Assembly: GCA_002786025.1 (NCBI GenBank)
Contig: NHNW01000024.1
Coordinates: 1 to 64,000 of the forward strand
From: Zasmidium citrigriseum
Lineage: Eukaryota; Ascomycota; Dothideomycetes; Mycosphaerellales; Mycosphaerellaceae
Reading direction: 5' to 3'
DNA length: 64,000 nt
Shown: positions 45,991 to 58,541 of the stretch, piece after piece
How the letters are laid out: each line of letters starts with the position of its first letter
Position numbering within the stretch: the stretch's first letter is position 1
Translations under genes and position numbers: made by a program
Notes under the pieces: generated by a model
Seen by the model: only the letters and a program-made list of their open reading frames with translations
Database searches by the model: none
What the model was told of the DNA's origin: nothing

Positions 45991-47876
45991 CTATTTCTTA
46001 CTCAAAAACTCCACCGCATACTGCTCACTCCCCATCCGCACCAACGTCTCATCCTTGCCTCTCACCTCCCTCTCAGAATCTTGCATGTACTGCTCATACT
46101 TCCCTCGAACCTCCAAATCGCTCGAGCCGATGATCCTCGCGGCGAGAAGGGCGGCGTTGACGGAGTTGTTGATCGAGACGGTCGCGACAGGGACGCCGCG
46201 GGGCATGTTGCAGATGCTGAGGAGGGAGTCCATGCCGTCGCCGATGGAGGTTTTGACGGGGACTCCGATGACGGGGAGGGGCGTGTAGGCGGCTGTCATG
46301 CCAGGGAGGTGTGCGGCGCCGCCGGCTGCGGCGATGATGGCGCGGAGGGAGGGGTGGGTTGTCGTGGCGGTGGAGGCGAATTCGGCCATCCAGTGGGGGG
46401 TTCGGTGGGCGGAGGTGATGCGGACGGCGTAGGGGATTTGGAATTTCTTGAGGATCTCGATGCCGGGGGCTAGGACGGGGAGGTCAGAGTCGGAGCCCAT
46501 GACGATGGCGACGAGGGGCTCGGGTTGCGGGGCAGGGGTCGCGACGCCGGCTTCGTTGGGCGTGTTGGCGATGGAGTTGGAGGTGGAGGTTGTGCGGGAG
46601 AGGGAGAAAGAGGGCTTGGGCTTGTCGCGGTCGACGAAGTCGATCATGGGTTGGATGAGGCGCTCGGCTTGGGCCATTGTGGGTGCGCAGACGGTGATGT
46701 GGCCCATTTTGCGGCCTTTGCGGGCTTGGCCTTTGCCGTAGAGGTGGATCTTGGTTCGTCGTTGCTCGAGGGCTTTGCGGGCGATTGTCAGATGTGAGTC
46801 GGGTGCTTCGCCACCGAGGATGTTGAGCATGATGCTGGGTTCCCGCAACTCGAGATCTTCTTGAGCTAACGGCAGATCGAGTATGGCACGGAGGTGTGCT
46901 TCATATTGCGAGACAGGGCAGCCTTCAATCGTGTAGTGGCCGGAGTTGTGTGGTCGTGGTGCGATCTCGTTGATGAGGAGTTCATCGTTCATCAGGAGGA
47001 ACATCTCCACCCCGAAGACTCCCTTCCCCCAGAAGCACGAAACGGCCTGTTTGGCTAGTTCCTGAGCCTTCTTGTTGAGTTCCTTGCTCACACCTCGCGC
47101 TGGGGTGAATGTGAGCTTGCATATGCTGTCTTCGTGGATTGTCTCGGTCGTAGGGAAAGATAACACGCCGTCCTTCGTCTTGACGACCATCACTGCAAGT
47201 TCCATGCGGAAATTGGCCCACTTCTCTGCGTAGAGCTCGCGATTTCCACCTAGGGCTTCGAGTGCTGGCTTGAAGTCGGTCTTCGTCTTGACGGCGAAGT
47301 TCCCTCTCCCGTCGTACGCTTCCTTGCGCGATTTCAACATGAGAGGCAGACCAAGCTCACCGCTCACCTTCTCGAGTTCTCTGACAGTCGGTTCCTCGAG
47401 AGCTAAGCTCTCCGTTGTGGCCACTCCGTGCTTCTGAAGGTGCCATTTTTGAAGGAACTTATCCTGGATCGTGCGGATGGTTTTCCATGAGGGTTCCACC
47501 TCCACCTGGCCCGCTATCTCCTCGAGCATGAAGGTATCGACGTGTTCGATTTCCACTGCCAATTGTCAGCATCCCCGCGAAACGTATCTCCGTCCATGCT
47601 CTCGATTCGAGCTTTGCGACCCTTGAGAGCAGTCGCTGGGACGGAGATGGGGATAGGCGTACCTGTAACGACGTCGGATCGGTTGGCCAGCTCCTGAATG
47701 GCAGTGCGATTCTTGAAGGAGCCCTCAACATGGCCATCGTGTGCCGAAACCTGCTTTGCGCTCGAGCCGGCGGCGTCGAGGAAGTTGACTTTGATCTCGA
47801 GAAGATTTGCCGCCTCGACGAGCATTCTCCCCAGCTGGCCGCCGCCCAGAACACCCACACTCTTCTCTGATGCCAT
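45991..47876 (-). CDS. ADE2: Phosphoribosylaminoimidazole carboxylase (Ade2)
   Basis: Two exons (intron 47556-47662, 107 bp) encode 592 residues. Purine synthesis: carboxylation of AIR to CAIR. The N-terminal ATP-grasp (PurK-like) half begins VGVLGGGQLGRMLVEAANLL and includes VVTVEIEHVDT formed across the intron, KSRKEAYDGRGNFAV, and NEIAPRPHNSGHYTIEGC. A Ser/Thr/Pro linker near residue 390 leads to the C-terminal AIR carboxylase (PurE-like) half with IVMGSDSDLPVL, ITSAHRTPHWM and IAAAGGAAHLPGM. Length and domain order are normal for fungal Ade2. The start ATG at 47876 directly precedes the nucleotide-binding fold. Confidence 0.96.
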
Positions 47877-48502
47877 GATCGCTCGTGCTTTCCGCGGGGA
47901 TAGCTGCGCCGCTTTCAGTTCAGTTCAGCTCAGTTCTCAGGTCATTGTCGCAAGCAGGGTGCAGGTCGGCTCAAAATTTTTGAGAAGTCAGTCGGCGCGG
48001 AAGCCACGAGGTGCGATTGGAAATTTCCCAATCGAGCGTGCCAGTCGAGTCATCGCGCGAATGGCCTATGGATCAAGGGCTATATAAGAATCACATCATC
48101 ATCATCACGGTGCTACGGCTGCTGAATGTGCCGGTGGATCTACTGCAAAGCTCGTCACTTGGAGTCACGGGTGCTGCTGTCTCTGCCTTTAACATCCGGC
48201 CCTCCGAGCGTTCGACATGGGTTCGCAGGGTCACATCCCTGGCATTGGGCGAATCACAAACTCTACAGCAAAACAGGTGGCTTGCGAAGAGCGGGAACGC
48301 TTCTTCATTGGTGATCGGACGTCTTGTCATTCCTTGTACTGCATAGCCTGAAGGGGAACACCGCACGCTTTGCCATGCCCCCAGAGAACGCTTCGTAAGA
48401 GCGCCTCCATCCATTCATGCTCTTTTCATGATGCACACCAGCCATTGATGCGCCGTACCCACGCCCTGAAGCAATCCCCAAACATGTGCATGAAGCACAG
48501 GC
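47877..48502. promoter_or_regulatory. ADE2 upstream / RPL18 downstream region
   Basis: 626 bp between the RPL18 stop codon and the ADE2 start. A palindromic tatata at 48081-48086 lies ~205 bp upstream of the ADE2 ATG; this is farther than usual for a TATA box. No gene seen. Confidence 0.4.
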
Positions 48503-49429
48503 TTAGACCTTGAAACCACGCGACCGTCTGCGGCCACGAGCGCGCTCGAACTTGCGGCCCTTGCTCTCGACGTACGGCTTCTAGATGGGCGTCAGTTCAG
48601 ACTCGCTGTCACATGAATGTTTCAGAACTTGCCTTGTGGCTGTGGGGGCCGAAACCGAAGTGCTTGACGGCCTCACGGGCGTTCTTGGGGCCACGGAGGA
48701 GGATGACGTTGGAGCCAGTTGGGGCACGGAGAGCGAGCTGGTCGAAGGTGATGCACTCACCACCGGCCTTCTCGATGCGGGCACGAGCGGTTGCGGTGAA
48801 CTTGAGAGCGCAGATGCTCAGCTTTGGGACCTCGAGCAGACGGTTGTCATCGGTGACGGTGCCGACGACAGCACGGATCTTGTCTCCATGGGCCTTCTCG
48901 GCGTGCTTGTTGGCGGAGACGGCAACGATCTTGGAGAGCGAGATCGGTGGGGTGTTGATGCGCGACATGCGCAGTCTGCCACGAGTCAGAATCCGACCCA
49001 TTGTGTCCATGTTCCAGTTCATCTCTTAACGCACCTCCTCAGGACGGTCGCATTGAACTTGCTGTCCGTGCGGCGGTTGAGGAAGCTGTACAGCTTGTGC
49101 AACAGCTTGCGGTATGGGTTGGTGCTGTGTGGCGCCTAACGTGTGTTAGACTCGCAGATGTCACTATGGAGGTCTGCTCTGTAAGGTAAATACCTTGCGG
49201 TGACCAGAGGTCACGTGGTGGTGGTCCAAATCAATCTGTTCCCCAAGTCAGTACTGGTATGCCTAGCTATTGTGTGTACTCGAGGGTGTTTTGGTGGTCC
49301 GGGAAGGCAGGGAAGTGTGGTGGTGGGAAGGGCTCGCAGGCAGTCTCGAGGGTCGCAGCGGGCGGGCGCATCGATATGACTGTGGCCTGGAGTAGTGTGT
49401 GGTGGGATCTCGACAGTACTTACACCCAT
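48503..49429 (-). CDS. RPL18: 60S ribosomal protein eL18
   Basis: Five exons give 189 residues (yeast 186). Introns are 49236-49423 (188 bp, after only two codons, ATG GGT), 49136-49193, 48976-49034 and 48581-48632. The protein reads [18 protein letters not shown], then [95 protein letters not shown] and a basic [16 protein letters not shown] end. The last intron starts with GC (ccacaag|gcaagt) and ends ctag, a GC-AG intron; splicing it gives the conserved HSHKKPYV junction. A large subunit structural protein in the cytoplasm. The tiny first exon with a long first intron is typical of fungal ribosomal protein genes. Confidence 0.95.
48581..48632 (-). other. RPL18: GC-AG intron in RPL18
   Basis: The 5' splice site on the minus strand is AAG|GCAAGT instead of AAG|GTAAGT; the acceptor is CTAG, 52 bp in total. 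No GT donor nearby restores the conserved PHSHKKPYV reading. GC donors with an otherwise perfect consensus are the known minor class of U2 introns. Confidence 0.8.
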
Positions 49430-49714
49430 CTTGACGGAGTTGGCGGCGTGGAATGGGTCGTCGACCTTGAACGAGAGCAGAGGAAGTCGCAACGCAGCGC
49501 AAGTTTCTGTCCGAGTGTGGAGGATTTCGGTGGGCTTGGCGCTGAGATTAGGGTTGGCTAGATCCCGTGCTTAGCGAGCGAGTCGCCAACAACAGCTGAA
49601 CTTCTCGACGCGTTCTCTCCTGTCAACTGTTTCTGTTTGCCTCCAACATCCTAATTCCTTCGCGTCGATATATCAGAGCTTCCTTAATTTAGTAACCGGT
49701 CGGTTCTGTCGACA
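49430..49714. promoter_or_regulatory. Bidirectional promoter RPL18 / HET gene
   Basis: Only 285 bp separate the RPL18 start (minus) and the HET-domain gene start (plus). It contains AACCCTAA on the minus strand (49548-49555), a telobox-like sequence. Such elements are bound by Tbf1-type factors at ribosomal protein promoters in several fungi. It is 119 bp upstream of the RPL18 ATG. Confidence 0.5.
49548..49555 (-). promoter_or_regulatory. Telobox-like AACCCTAA element
   Basis: The octamer AACCCTAA reads toward RPL18. Known biology: Tbf1 recognises ACCCTAA-type sites and regulates ribosomal protein genes in non-Saccharomyces yeasts. A role here is inferred from position alone. Confidence 0.45.
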
Positions 49715-52286
49715 ATGTCGCTTTCGAACGATCTGAAAGGCTTGCATCTTGACGATCCTGCATCCTCTACTTTGTGCGATTACTGCCAACAGGTGGACTT
49801 TGCACAACTACGATGTCCCACATTTGAGCAGCTGACTATGCTTTCCACAGGCACTTCCCTAGGTCCGCTTGTCAATTTTGATGCGAAGTCGTCTGTCTCG
49901 GCTCCGGTCTCTCTTGGTACTCTGGTCCGAATCAAGGAGTCTATTTCTTCCTGCCCGGTTTGTGCCCTGATTTGGAAAGTTCTGACTCGTAACAACTACG
50001 GCGAAGAGCCTGAGTTGCGTGATGCTGCCGCAGGTGATCGAGATAAAGAATGTTTCGCAGTTACTCATATCTATGGAAAGTTCAACGATCCCGCCAACAC
50101 TTCAAACGATTCTTCTGATCGGAACTCGATAGGCCTGCACAATCTGGTGCGAAGACTATCGCTGCGAATTGGTGTCCCACCGGGTCCGGCAGAAGACGAT
50201 GCTGACTGCTTCTGGTGGGACATCCTCTTTTGCATGCAGAGTTGCGCCGCTGCACCAGTCAATCTGAGTCCTTCTGGGGCCTGGGTAAGCCCCCAAAAGA
50301 GTGCGGCCTGTGCCTTTGGTGCTCGGCAATGTCCTCTGCTTTTCAACGTCGATTGGGCTCGACAATGGCTTCGTGCGTGTGAACAGAATCATGGCGATTC
50401 CTGTGGTGAGCGAGATTCGCTATTCATATCTCCCGAAACCTCCTGGCCTTTGGCAAAGGCGGACAGCATTTCGGGAATTTTTCCGGACTTCAGACTGATT
50501 AACGTTTCTACCAAGTGCATTGAGGCATTCAACGTCGATGCGGGCCCGTTTCCTCCTTACGCAGCTCTGAGCTACGCCTGGGGAAAGGACCAACGTCTGA
50601 AGCTGCGAACGACAAATGAGCGATCTTTAATGCAATCGGGAGCGTTTGACCGAGACCAGCCATCATTGACCATCGTCGATGCCATAGAGCTCGTTGCTCG
50701 GCTGAATCTACCTGGCATCAAACACCTGTGGGTTGATGCACTGTGCATTGTCCAAGACAGCGACGCCGACAAGCAACGCCAAATCGGCAAAATGGGAGAG
50801 ATATACACGAAGGCGGCCTTTACAATCACTGCAGCGGCGGGCACTGACGCAGACGCCGGTTTGCCTGGAATCCGACCTGGCTCTCGGACGGTAGTTCAGT
50901 CCGTAGTACCCGTCATTCCGCCCGGCGCACGTACGTATGGCAGTGATGGGCTCTTCCAACACGAGCATGGCTTGGCGGTCGTAGAAACGCTGAACCCTCT
51001 CACCAACAACACCGACGACTTCTGGACGCTTTCAAAGTACAGCACCAGGGGCTGGTGTATGCAGGAAAAGGTCTTGTCTTCTCGAAACCTCATCTTTACT
51101 GACGAGCAGGTCTTTTGGCAATGCTCATCCACGACGTATTGCGAAGAGTCGCATATGGAGACTTCCCTCTTCGCATTCCAGCCCACGTACACGGGCGCCA
51201 TCAGGTTTTCAGTGGGCATGCAGAATACGAAGCAACTGGTCGGGCAGGGAAGCTCGACCACGAGTGCCAGTAAGACTTTCTGGAATCACTTCTCGGCCTT
51301 GGCGAATCGATTCAGCGAGCTGGAGTTCTCGTTCGAGGGCGATGTGCTGGACGGCTTCTCTGGGATCACGTCGACACTAGCAGCGGTCTCAGGGGAGAAA
51401 TTCATTTGGGGCATGCCAACATCGCGAATGGGCCTTGCACTGCTTTGGGAAGATAGCGACTCCTCATTTCCAGACGATGTTCCGGTTAGGAGGCGGCAGG
51501 AGCGTACCACGCTACCAGTATCAAGCTTTCAAAAGCGCTTGCGTGTCCCGAGTTGGAGCTGGCTTGGCTGGAGTGGCATTATCGAATTGAATCTGGGAGA
51601 CGACGAGGGGTATGTGTCACTGAATTCATTAGAGCAGATGCTGATCAGAGCAATACAGATACATCCGCATGCCGGAGATTGTTCCATATACGCATAAGCC
51701 TGGAGTGACTGGCCTGGTACGACTCGATCAGATGTCCGAGACGAAGTTCCCCTACAAGCCAAATCGCGAGAATACCGCCAAGTTTGAGAACGCCCATTGG
51801 AAGGACGTGAAGGAGAGGCAAGTAAGTTTGACGGACGTTGCATCCGAGTTACCATCACTGAGCCAGATACTTCCGACGGTCCCAGAAGAAATCCTCTTGT
51901 TCTTCTGGACAAGCATGTCTTCCTTCCGCGTACGGAATGACGAAGAGCGTCCCAAGATCCTAACGACCACGCCTTCTACCTCGGACGATGCCTCATCTTG
52001 GGTCTGCAGCAAAGGCCCGACGATCGAGGGGCAACTTCACTATTGGGTTGGCTCCTTGTTCTCGAGAGGGGACTATGAATGGAACAAGACTTTGCGCCGA
52101 CGAAACAAGACAGAACTCTTTGACTTCATCGTTGTCGGCAGCATGCCGAGCCAAAACACAAGAACGCTCATCGTCATGCACATCGGCTTCCATGGCGACG
52201 TGGCAATGCGACTGGGTCTTGGTACCATCAGCGAAGATGCCTGGATCGTCAGCCAGCCGGAATGGAAGCTGGTAGCATTGGGATGA
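49715..52286 (+). CDS. HET-domain (heterokaryon incompatibility) protein
   Basis: Two exons joined by a 49-bp intron at 51610-51658 (gtatgt...acag), which fuses two open frames into 840 residues and reads DDEGYIRMPEIVPYTHKPG across the junction. The N-terminus has paired cysteines (LCDYCQQ, SCPVCALIW). The HET domain spans about residues 280-400: YAALSYAWGKDQ, HLWVDALCIVQDSDADKQRQ, IGKMGEIYTKAAFTITAAAG. The usual downstream blocks follow: STRGWCMQEKVLSSRNLIF and RVPSWSWLGWSG. HET proteins trigger cell death after fusion of incompatible hyphae, or serve as general allorecognition and immunity-like factors; the specific role of most copies is unknown. No NACHT or other partner domain is fused. 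Divergent from RPL18. Confidence 0.9.
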
Positions 52287-52510
52287 GCATACCGAGAAGT
52301 TCTGCGTGACTGCTGCAAATGTCAAGTGCCGGTCTAGGTCCATTGCTGGACGCTAGCAATGCAGGGTTGTGGAAAACAGCTGGAGAAGTGGGGTTGGAGG
52401 ACGAGGGCTGAAGTCAGATGTGAGTGCTTGTGGGGAATACTCCGACGACATCCTTAGACTCTTCGTCTGCGAACGGCATTGCGATCATTCTAAATGCACA
52501 GCGACTGACT

Positions 52511-54682
52511 ATGCAGACAGAAGCGAAGAACACTGCCGCTAGGTCGACTCCCAGCTTCGCCTGCACGGTATGTCAATCGACCTTCAGCCGACTGGAACAC
52601 CTCCAGCGCCACACTACAGCAAGCCGTAAGTGCAGACCACCTTCCATCAGCATGACATCGGCTCACCAGCAAAGCAGATTCAGCCGAGCGTCCTTTCCCT
52701 TGCACCTTTTGCGAGCAGTCTTTCGCCCGCCGCGATGTCCTTATACGGCACTTGAAGATGTGCAAGTCTCACTCCTCGGTAGGACGATCCTCGGCGCACG
52801 GGATTGCAACGAGTCGACGAGGCCGCAAAAGAAGATCATGCGATGCGTGCGTACGTTCGAAGCGGGCTTGCAGCGGTACGCGACCTTGCCTTCAATGTGT
52901 CCATCGCAAGCAATGCTGCGTCTACACATCAACGCGTGGTCCTGATACTCCGAGCCAGGACGGCAAGGAGGGGTGCCAGATTGCTTCTGCCCTGGAGGCG
53001 AAGTTGACATATATCCCTGACGATGACATCTTGGTTGACAACATCCACTCGTTCTCAGCGCCGGACGAGCGATATACCCAATCAGCCTCCATCAAGCCAA
53101 TCTCAGGGGTTTCGATCGGCGAAAACTTTGGGATACAAAGTCAACCTCCCACCACTGTAGAGGACCCTTCTTTGATGGTAGATCCAGCGAGCCGTCTCGC
53201 CTTCCTCGCGAACCTCACCAGCACTCAAGGGATGGCTGATACCTTTCACTGCGGCACAGTTCAAGAGCGAATGAACAGTATGCAACACGTGCGATCCCGA
53301 GCTAAGGTCGATCCGAATTTGAGATTTACCATCGAGGACTTGTCGATGAAGGCAGAGCTCGCCATTCCGAATCTCCAGAAAGCCTCCAATAGAAAGGGAG
53401 AAACTGGTATTCATCCGCAATGGTCCTCGGGTGTTGAAAGTGCCTGCCGGAGATTTTTCAACCCGGATATCCTGAACGAGCATCTTCTGGGCTACTTCGC
53501 ACTCTGGCATCCGAACTGTCCTATCATTCACAGAGCCACGTTCAGACTCAGGGACGCACCTGCTACGCTCGTTGCATCCATGGCTTTGATCGGTGCTTGT
53601 CTGAGTCCGTTCCCAGGACACAAAGAAACAGCACTTCCTTGGTTGGATGCCGTTGAGCATTGGGTTTTCTCTTCCTCTGGATTCAGCGATCACCCACTAC
53701 CACTTCGTCTCGACGCAGCCACGGATCAGGTGATACAGGACCGACTGGACGCACTCAGGGCTGCCTATTGCATGGTTTTACTACAGTCGTGGGAGGGTAC
53801 GGAAGAAGCTAAACGGCGAGCACGTCGATCCAGGTACACAGAAATCATCGGCGTTTTCAGAAGCATCTGTGGGAACGATCTAACGCATGGGGATCTCAAC
53901 GTCTACATTGACAACATACCAAGTCTCTCAAAGTGGAAGTCTTTTGCTGTCATCGAAGAGTTGATCCGAACGACGACGTACATCTTCTTGCTAGACAGTG
54001 CCTATGCAATTTTCAACAACACGCCACCCAGGATGGCCTTTCGAGAAGCACGGATGGCTTTGACCTGCCCCGAGTCCTGCTTCGAGGCAGAGACCACCGA
54101 GGACTGGACTGTTGCCATGAGACTTTGGGCTGCCAGTGAGATCGGTATGCAACAGACCACTTTGGCGCAGGCCATTAGTCTCCTTTACCTCGAACAGATC
54201 CAACCGAGAGAGTGGCTACTGTTACAGCAAACGAATTGCTTAAATATGTTTGCACTGATACACCGCAAGTCAATCCTTCTCCTCCACAGCGTATCGAGCT
54301 TTACTGACGCTTCGACTCAGTCCTGCACGTCCAGCTATTCCACATGCGCTGTCACCCCATGCCAAGCAGCCAGACACCACTACAACGACAGGCGCTTGAC
54401 AACTGGAAGCGAGTATGGACCCAGCGTACAGTATGGCAGGAAATGGTCAATATTGCAGACTCTTCACCAAAGCAAGGCTTCTACAGGTATGCACCAGAGT
54501 TCTGGTGTCTGGCCGATCACATCTTGGCCAGCTCAGAGCCAGCCCATTTGACTACTTTCGACAACACATCATCGGTCAACGAAAGCCTTATTGCTCAGTT
54601 GCTCAGTCGCTATGATGAATCGGATATGAGCCAGGTCCACGATCTTGTCAGTCTCTTTGGCAACTTGAGTCTGGAGCTGTAA
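52511..54682 (+). CDS. Transcription factor with C2H2 fingers plus Zn(II)2Cys6
   Basis: Three exons (introns 52626-52677, 52 bp, and 54291-54334, 44 bp) encode 691 residues, start ATG at 52511. Two C2H2 fingers come first: CTVCQSTFSRLEHLQRHTTA, and after intron 1 CTFCEQSFARRDVLIRHLKM (last ligand Cys). About 20 residues on is a binuclear cluster: SCDACVRSKRAC then CLQCVHRKQCC. The rest fits the fungal-specific TF middle-homology region (YFALWHPNCPIIHRATF; LIHRKSILLLHS joined to LFHMRCHPM across intron 2). Intron 2 is short but has a CTGAC branch site and is required to reach the LQRQALDNWKRVW frame. It is probably a nuclear regulator; its position just upstream of the oxidase suggests a pathway-specific role. 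Confidence 0.88.
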
Positions 54683-55038
54683 GCAGGCGGCAAACCAGCT
54701 GTCGATCAAGGGCGACGAGAGACTGCCAACGGGTTCTCATATCGAACCTTGGCATGGTCTTCACTGCTGAAGGAGCTGACCTGAGCTGTTAACGCCAAGT
54801 GGGGAATTTTCCGTCGACATGCTTCCTGTCTGGGTCACGGCATGCACCCCACCTGTTGATCACAGCAGCAGTATTGGCTCACAGGGATACTTTCAATGAA
54901 TCACGAGTCGCCGTGGAACGACGAGTGGTGCACATGCCGAGTGGTTATAAGAACACGTTGTCGACCTCAGACCACCTGCAGTAGACCTTCTGCTGAAGCT
55001 TTCCCACTACCTTCCATTGGTACCAGAGCATCGATACC
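54683..55038 (+). promoter_or_regulatory. Promoter of the oxidase gene
   Basis: 356 bp upstream of the oxidase ATG. A TATA-like ttataag at 54945-54951 lies ~90 bp before the start codon. I found no clear CGG...CCG inverted pair. Confidence 0.45.
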
Positions 55039-57091
<2,053 letters not shown>

Positions 57092-57482
57092 CGGCCTTGA
57101 TTGATAATCTTCTTCAATGGAAACGAGTCTCGGTTCTCTTTCTCGAGAACAAAGCCTTTTAGGAGACCGTGCTCTACGATCTCCGCGCTCTTTTCAGCAT
57201 TGGTCGTTCCTTCCGTTTTCGTGACAGCTTCAAGTGAATGTTCATAGGCCGACTCGGATGGAACGCCACCTGATTGGTCGGATTTGACCCACAAGCCCTT
57301 GGTGATGGCGAATGCTGCATATGGTCTCTCTCAACAGCAAACTCGGGCGCCGTGCCGGTGATCGTTGGCGAGTTCCAGCTAAAGAGAGTCTGACTTATTT
57401 TGCAATATAAAAGCACCAGACCAGCACTCATTTCAGATCCCAGACCTTAACGCTACTCCCTCATCCCATTCGTCCTCCAACC
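57092..57482 (+). promoter_or_regulatory. Promoter of the SDR gene with TATA box
   Basis: 391 bp between the oxidase stop and the dehydrogenase start. TATAAAA at 57416-57422 lies 60-67 bp before the ATG, a strong core-promoter candidate. Confidence 0.6.
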
Positions 57483-58409
57483 ATGATGCCAGCAAACGGC
57501 GTTCAATTCAGCCCAGACTCCGACATCCCTTCCCTGGAAGGCAAAGTCTTCCTCATCACCGGAGGCAATACGGGTTTGGGCAAGCGATCTGCTATCGAGT
57601 TGGCCAAGCACAATCCAGCCGAAGTCTGGATCACCGCTCGAAGCACTGAGAAAGCAGAGGCAGCAGTCGCCGAAATCAAAGCACAGGCCCCAGATATATC
57701 GGTGAAGTCTCTCGAACTGGATCTTGGATCGTTCGATTCCATCAAAATTGCAGCCAAGAGATTCCTTTCATCGGCATTCCGTCTCGATGTCTTGATGCTC
57801 AATGCAGGCATCTTCGGTCGTCCTCCAGCTCTGACTGAAGACGGGTATGAGATTCATATCGGGACGAATCACGTCGGCCACGCGCTACTTCTCAAGCTCC
57901 TCACACCTCTGCTCATCAGAACCGCGTTCCAAACGACAGCAAAAGACGTGCGTGTGGTTAGCCTGACATCCATAGGATGGAAGCTGAACACCAAGGAAGT
58001 CATCCAGTTCGACACCTTGAAGACCATCGAAGGCGCCAGTCCAGTCATGAGATATGTGCAGAGCAAGCTAGCGAACTATCTCTACGCACAGCAGGTCGCC
58101 GAGCATTTCCCTCAATTCACAACGGTGTCGGTACACCCAGGGGAAGTCAAGACTGAGCTTTTCTCTCGCGAGCCTGGAGATGACCAGATTCGACACATGC
58201 AGACGGTTTTGGTTCCAGAGCGTGCTGGGCCGATCGATCAGGGAGTCAGGAATCAGCTTTGGGCTGCTACGGCTTCTGGTCTCTTGAGTGGGACATATTA
58301 TGAGCCGGTGGGGAAAATTGGCTTGGACAAGCCGCTGGATGGCCATGCTGAGATGGCGGCACAGCTATGGGAGTGGACCGAGAAGGAGCTTGGAGGCCAT
58401 GAGGTCTGA
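57483..58409 (+). CDS. Short-chain dehydrogenase/reductase
   Basis: A single exon of 308 residues. The Rossmann motif is KVFLITGGNTGLGKRSAIEL (TGxxxGxG). Then come NAGIFGRP (NNAG-type), SLTSIG with the catalytic Ser, and MRYVQSKLANYLYAQ with the YxxxK pair. The sequence looks like the retinol-dehydrogenase/WWOX-like branch, which favours NADP(H) and lipophilic alcohols or aldehydes; ITARSTEKAE after strand 2 is consistent with NADP preference. It is tandem with the oxidase, 391 bp downstream with its own TATA box. A role in converting the aldehyde or alcohol made by the oxidase is inference from position. The second codon is also ATG; either could start. Confidence 0.92.
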   Translation: MMPANGVQFSPDSDIPSLEGKVFLITGGNTGLGKRSAIELAKHNPAEVWITARSTEKAEAAVAEIKAQAPDISVKSLELDLGSFDSIKIAAKRFLSSAFRLDVLMLNAGIFGRPPALTEDGYEIHIGTNHVGHALLLKLLTPLLIRTAFQTTAKDVRVVSLTSIGWKLNTKEVIQFDTLKTIEGASPVMRYVQSKLANYLYAQQVAEHFPQFTTVSVHPGEVKTELFSREPGDDQIRHMQTVLVPERAGPIDQGVRNQLWAATASGLLSGTYYEPVGKIGLDKPLDGHAEMAAQLWEWTEKELGGHEV

Positions 58410-58541
58410 TGAGGCCCGGTGTCTCGAGCGCAGTGTTTTGAAGAGGCCACAGCGAGAGCTCGAGGTCGGAGACTGGGTTCCTCCAATGAGCAATCAGCGA
58501 AAAATGTATTTGTAGCATCCAGACTTCACTCCAGAAACCGA

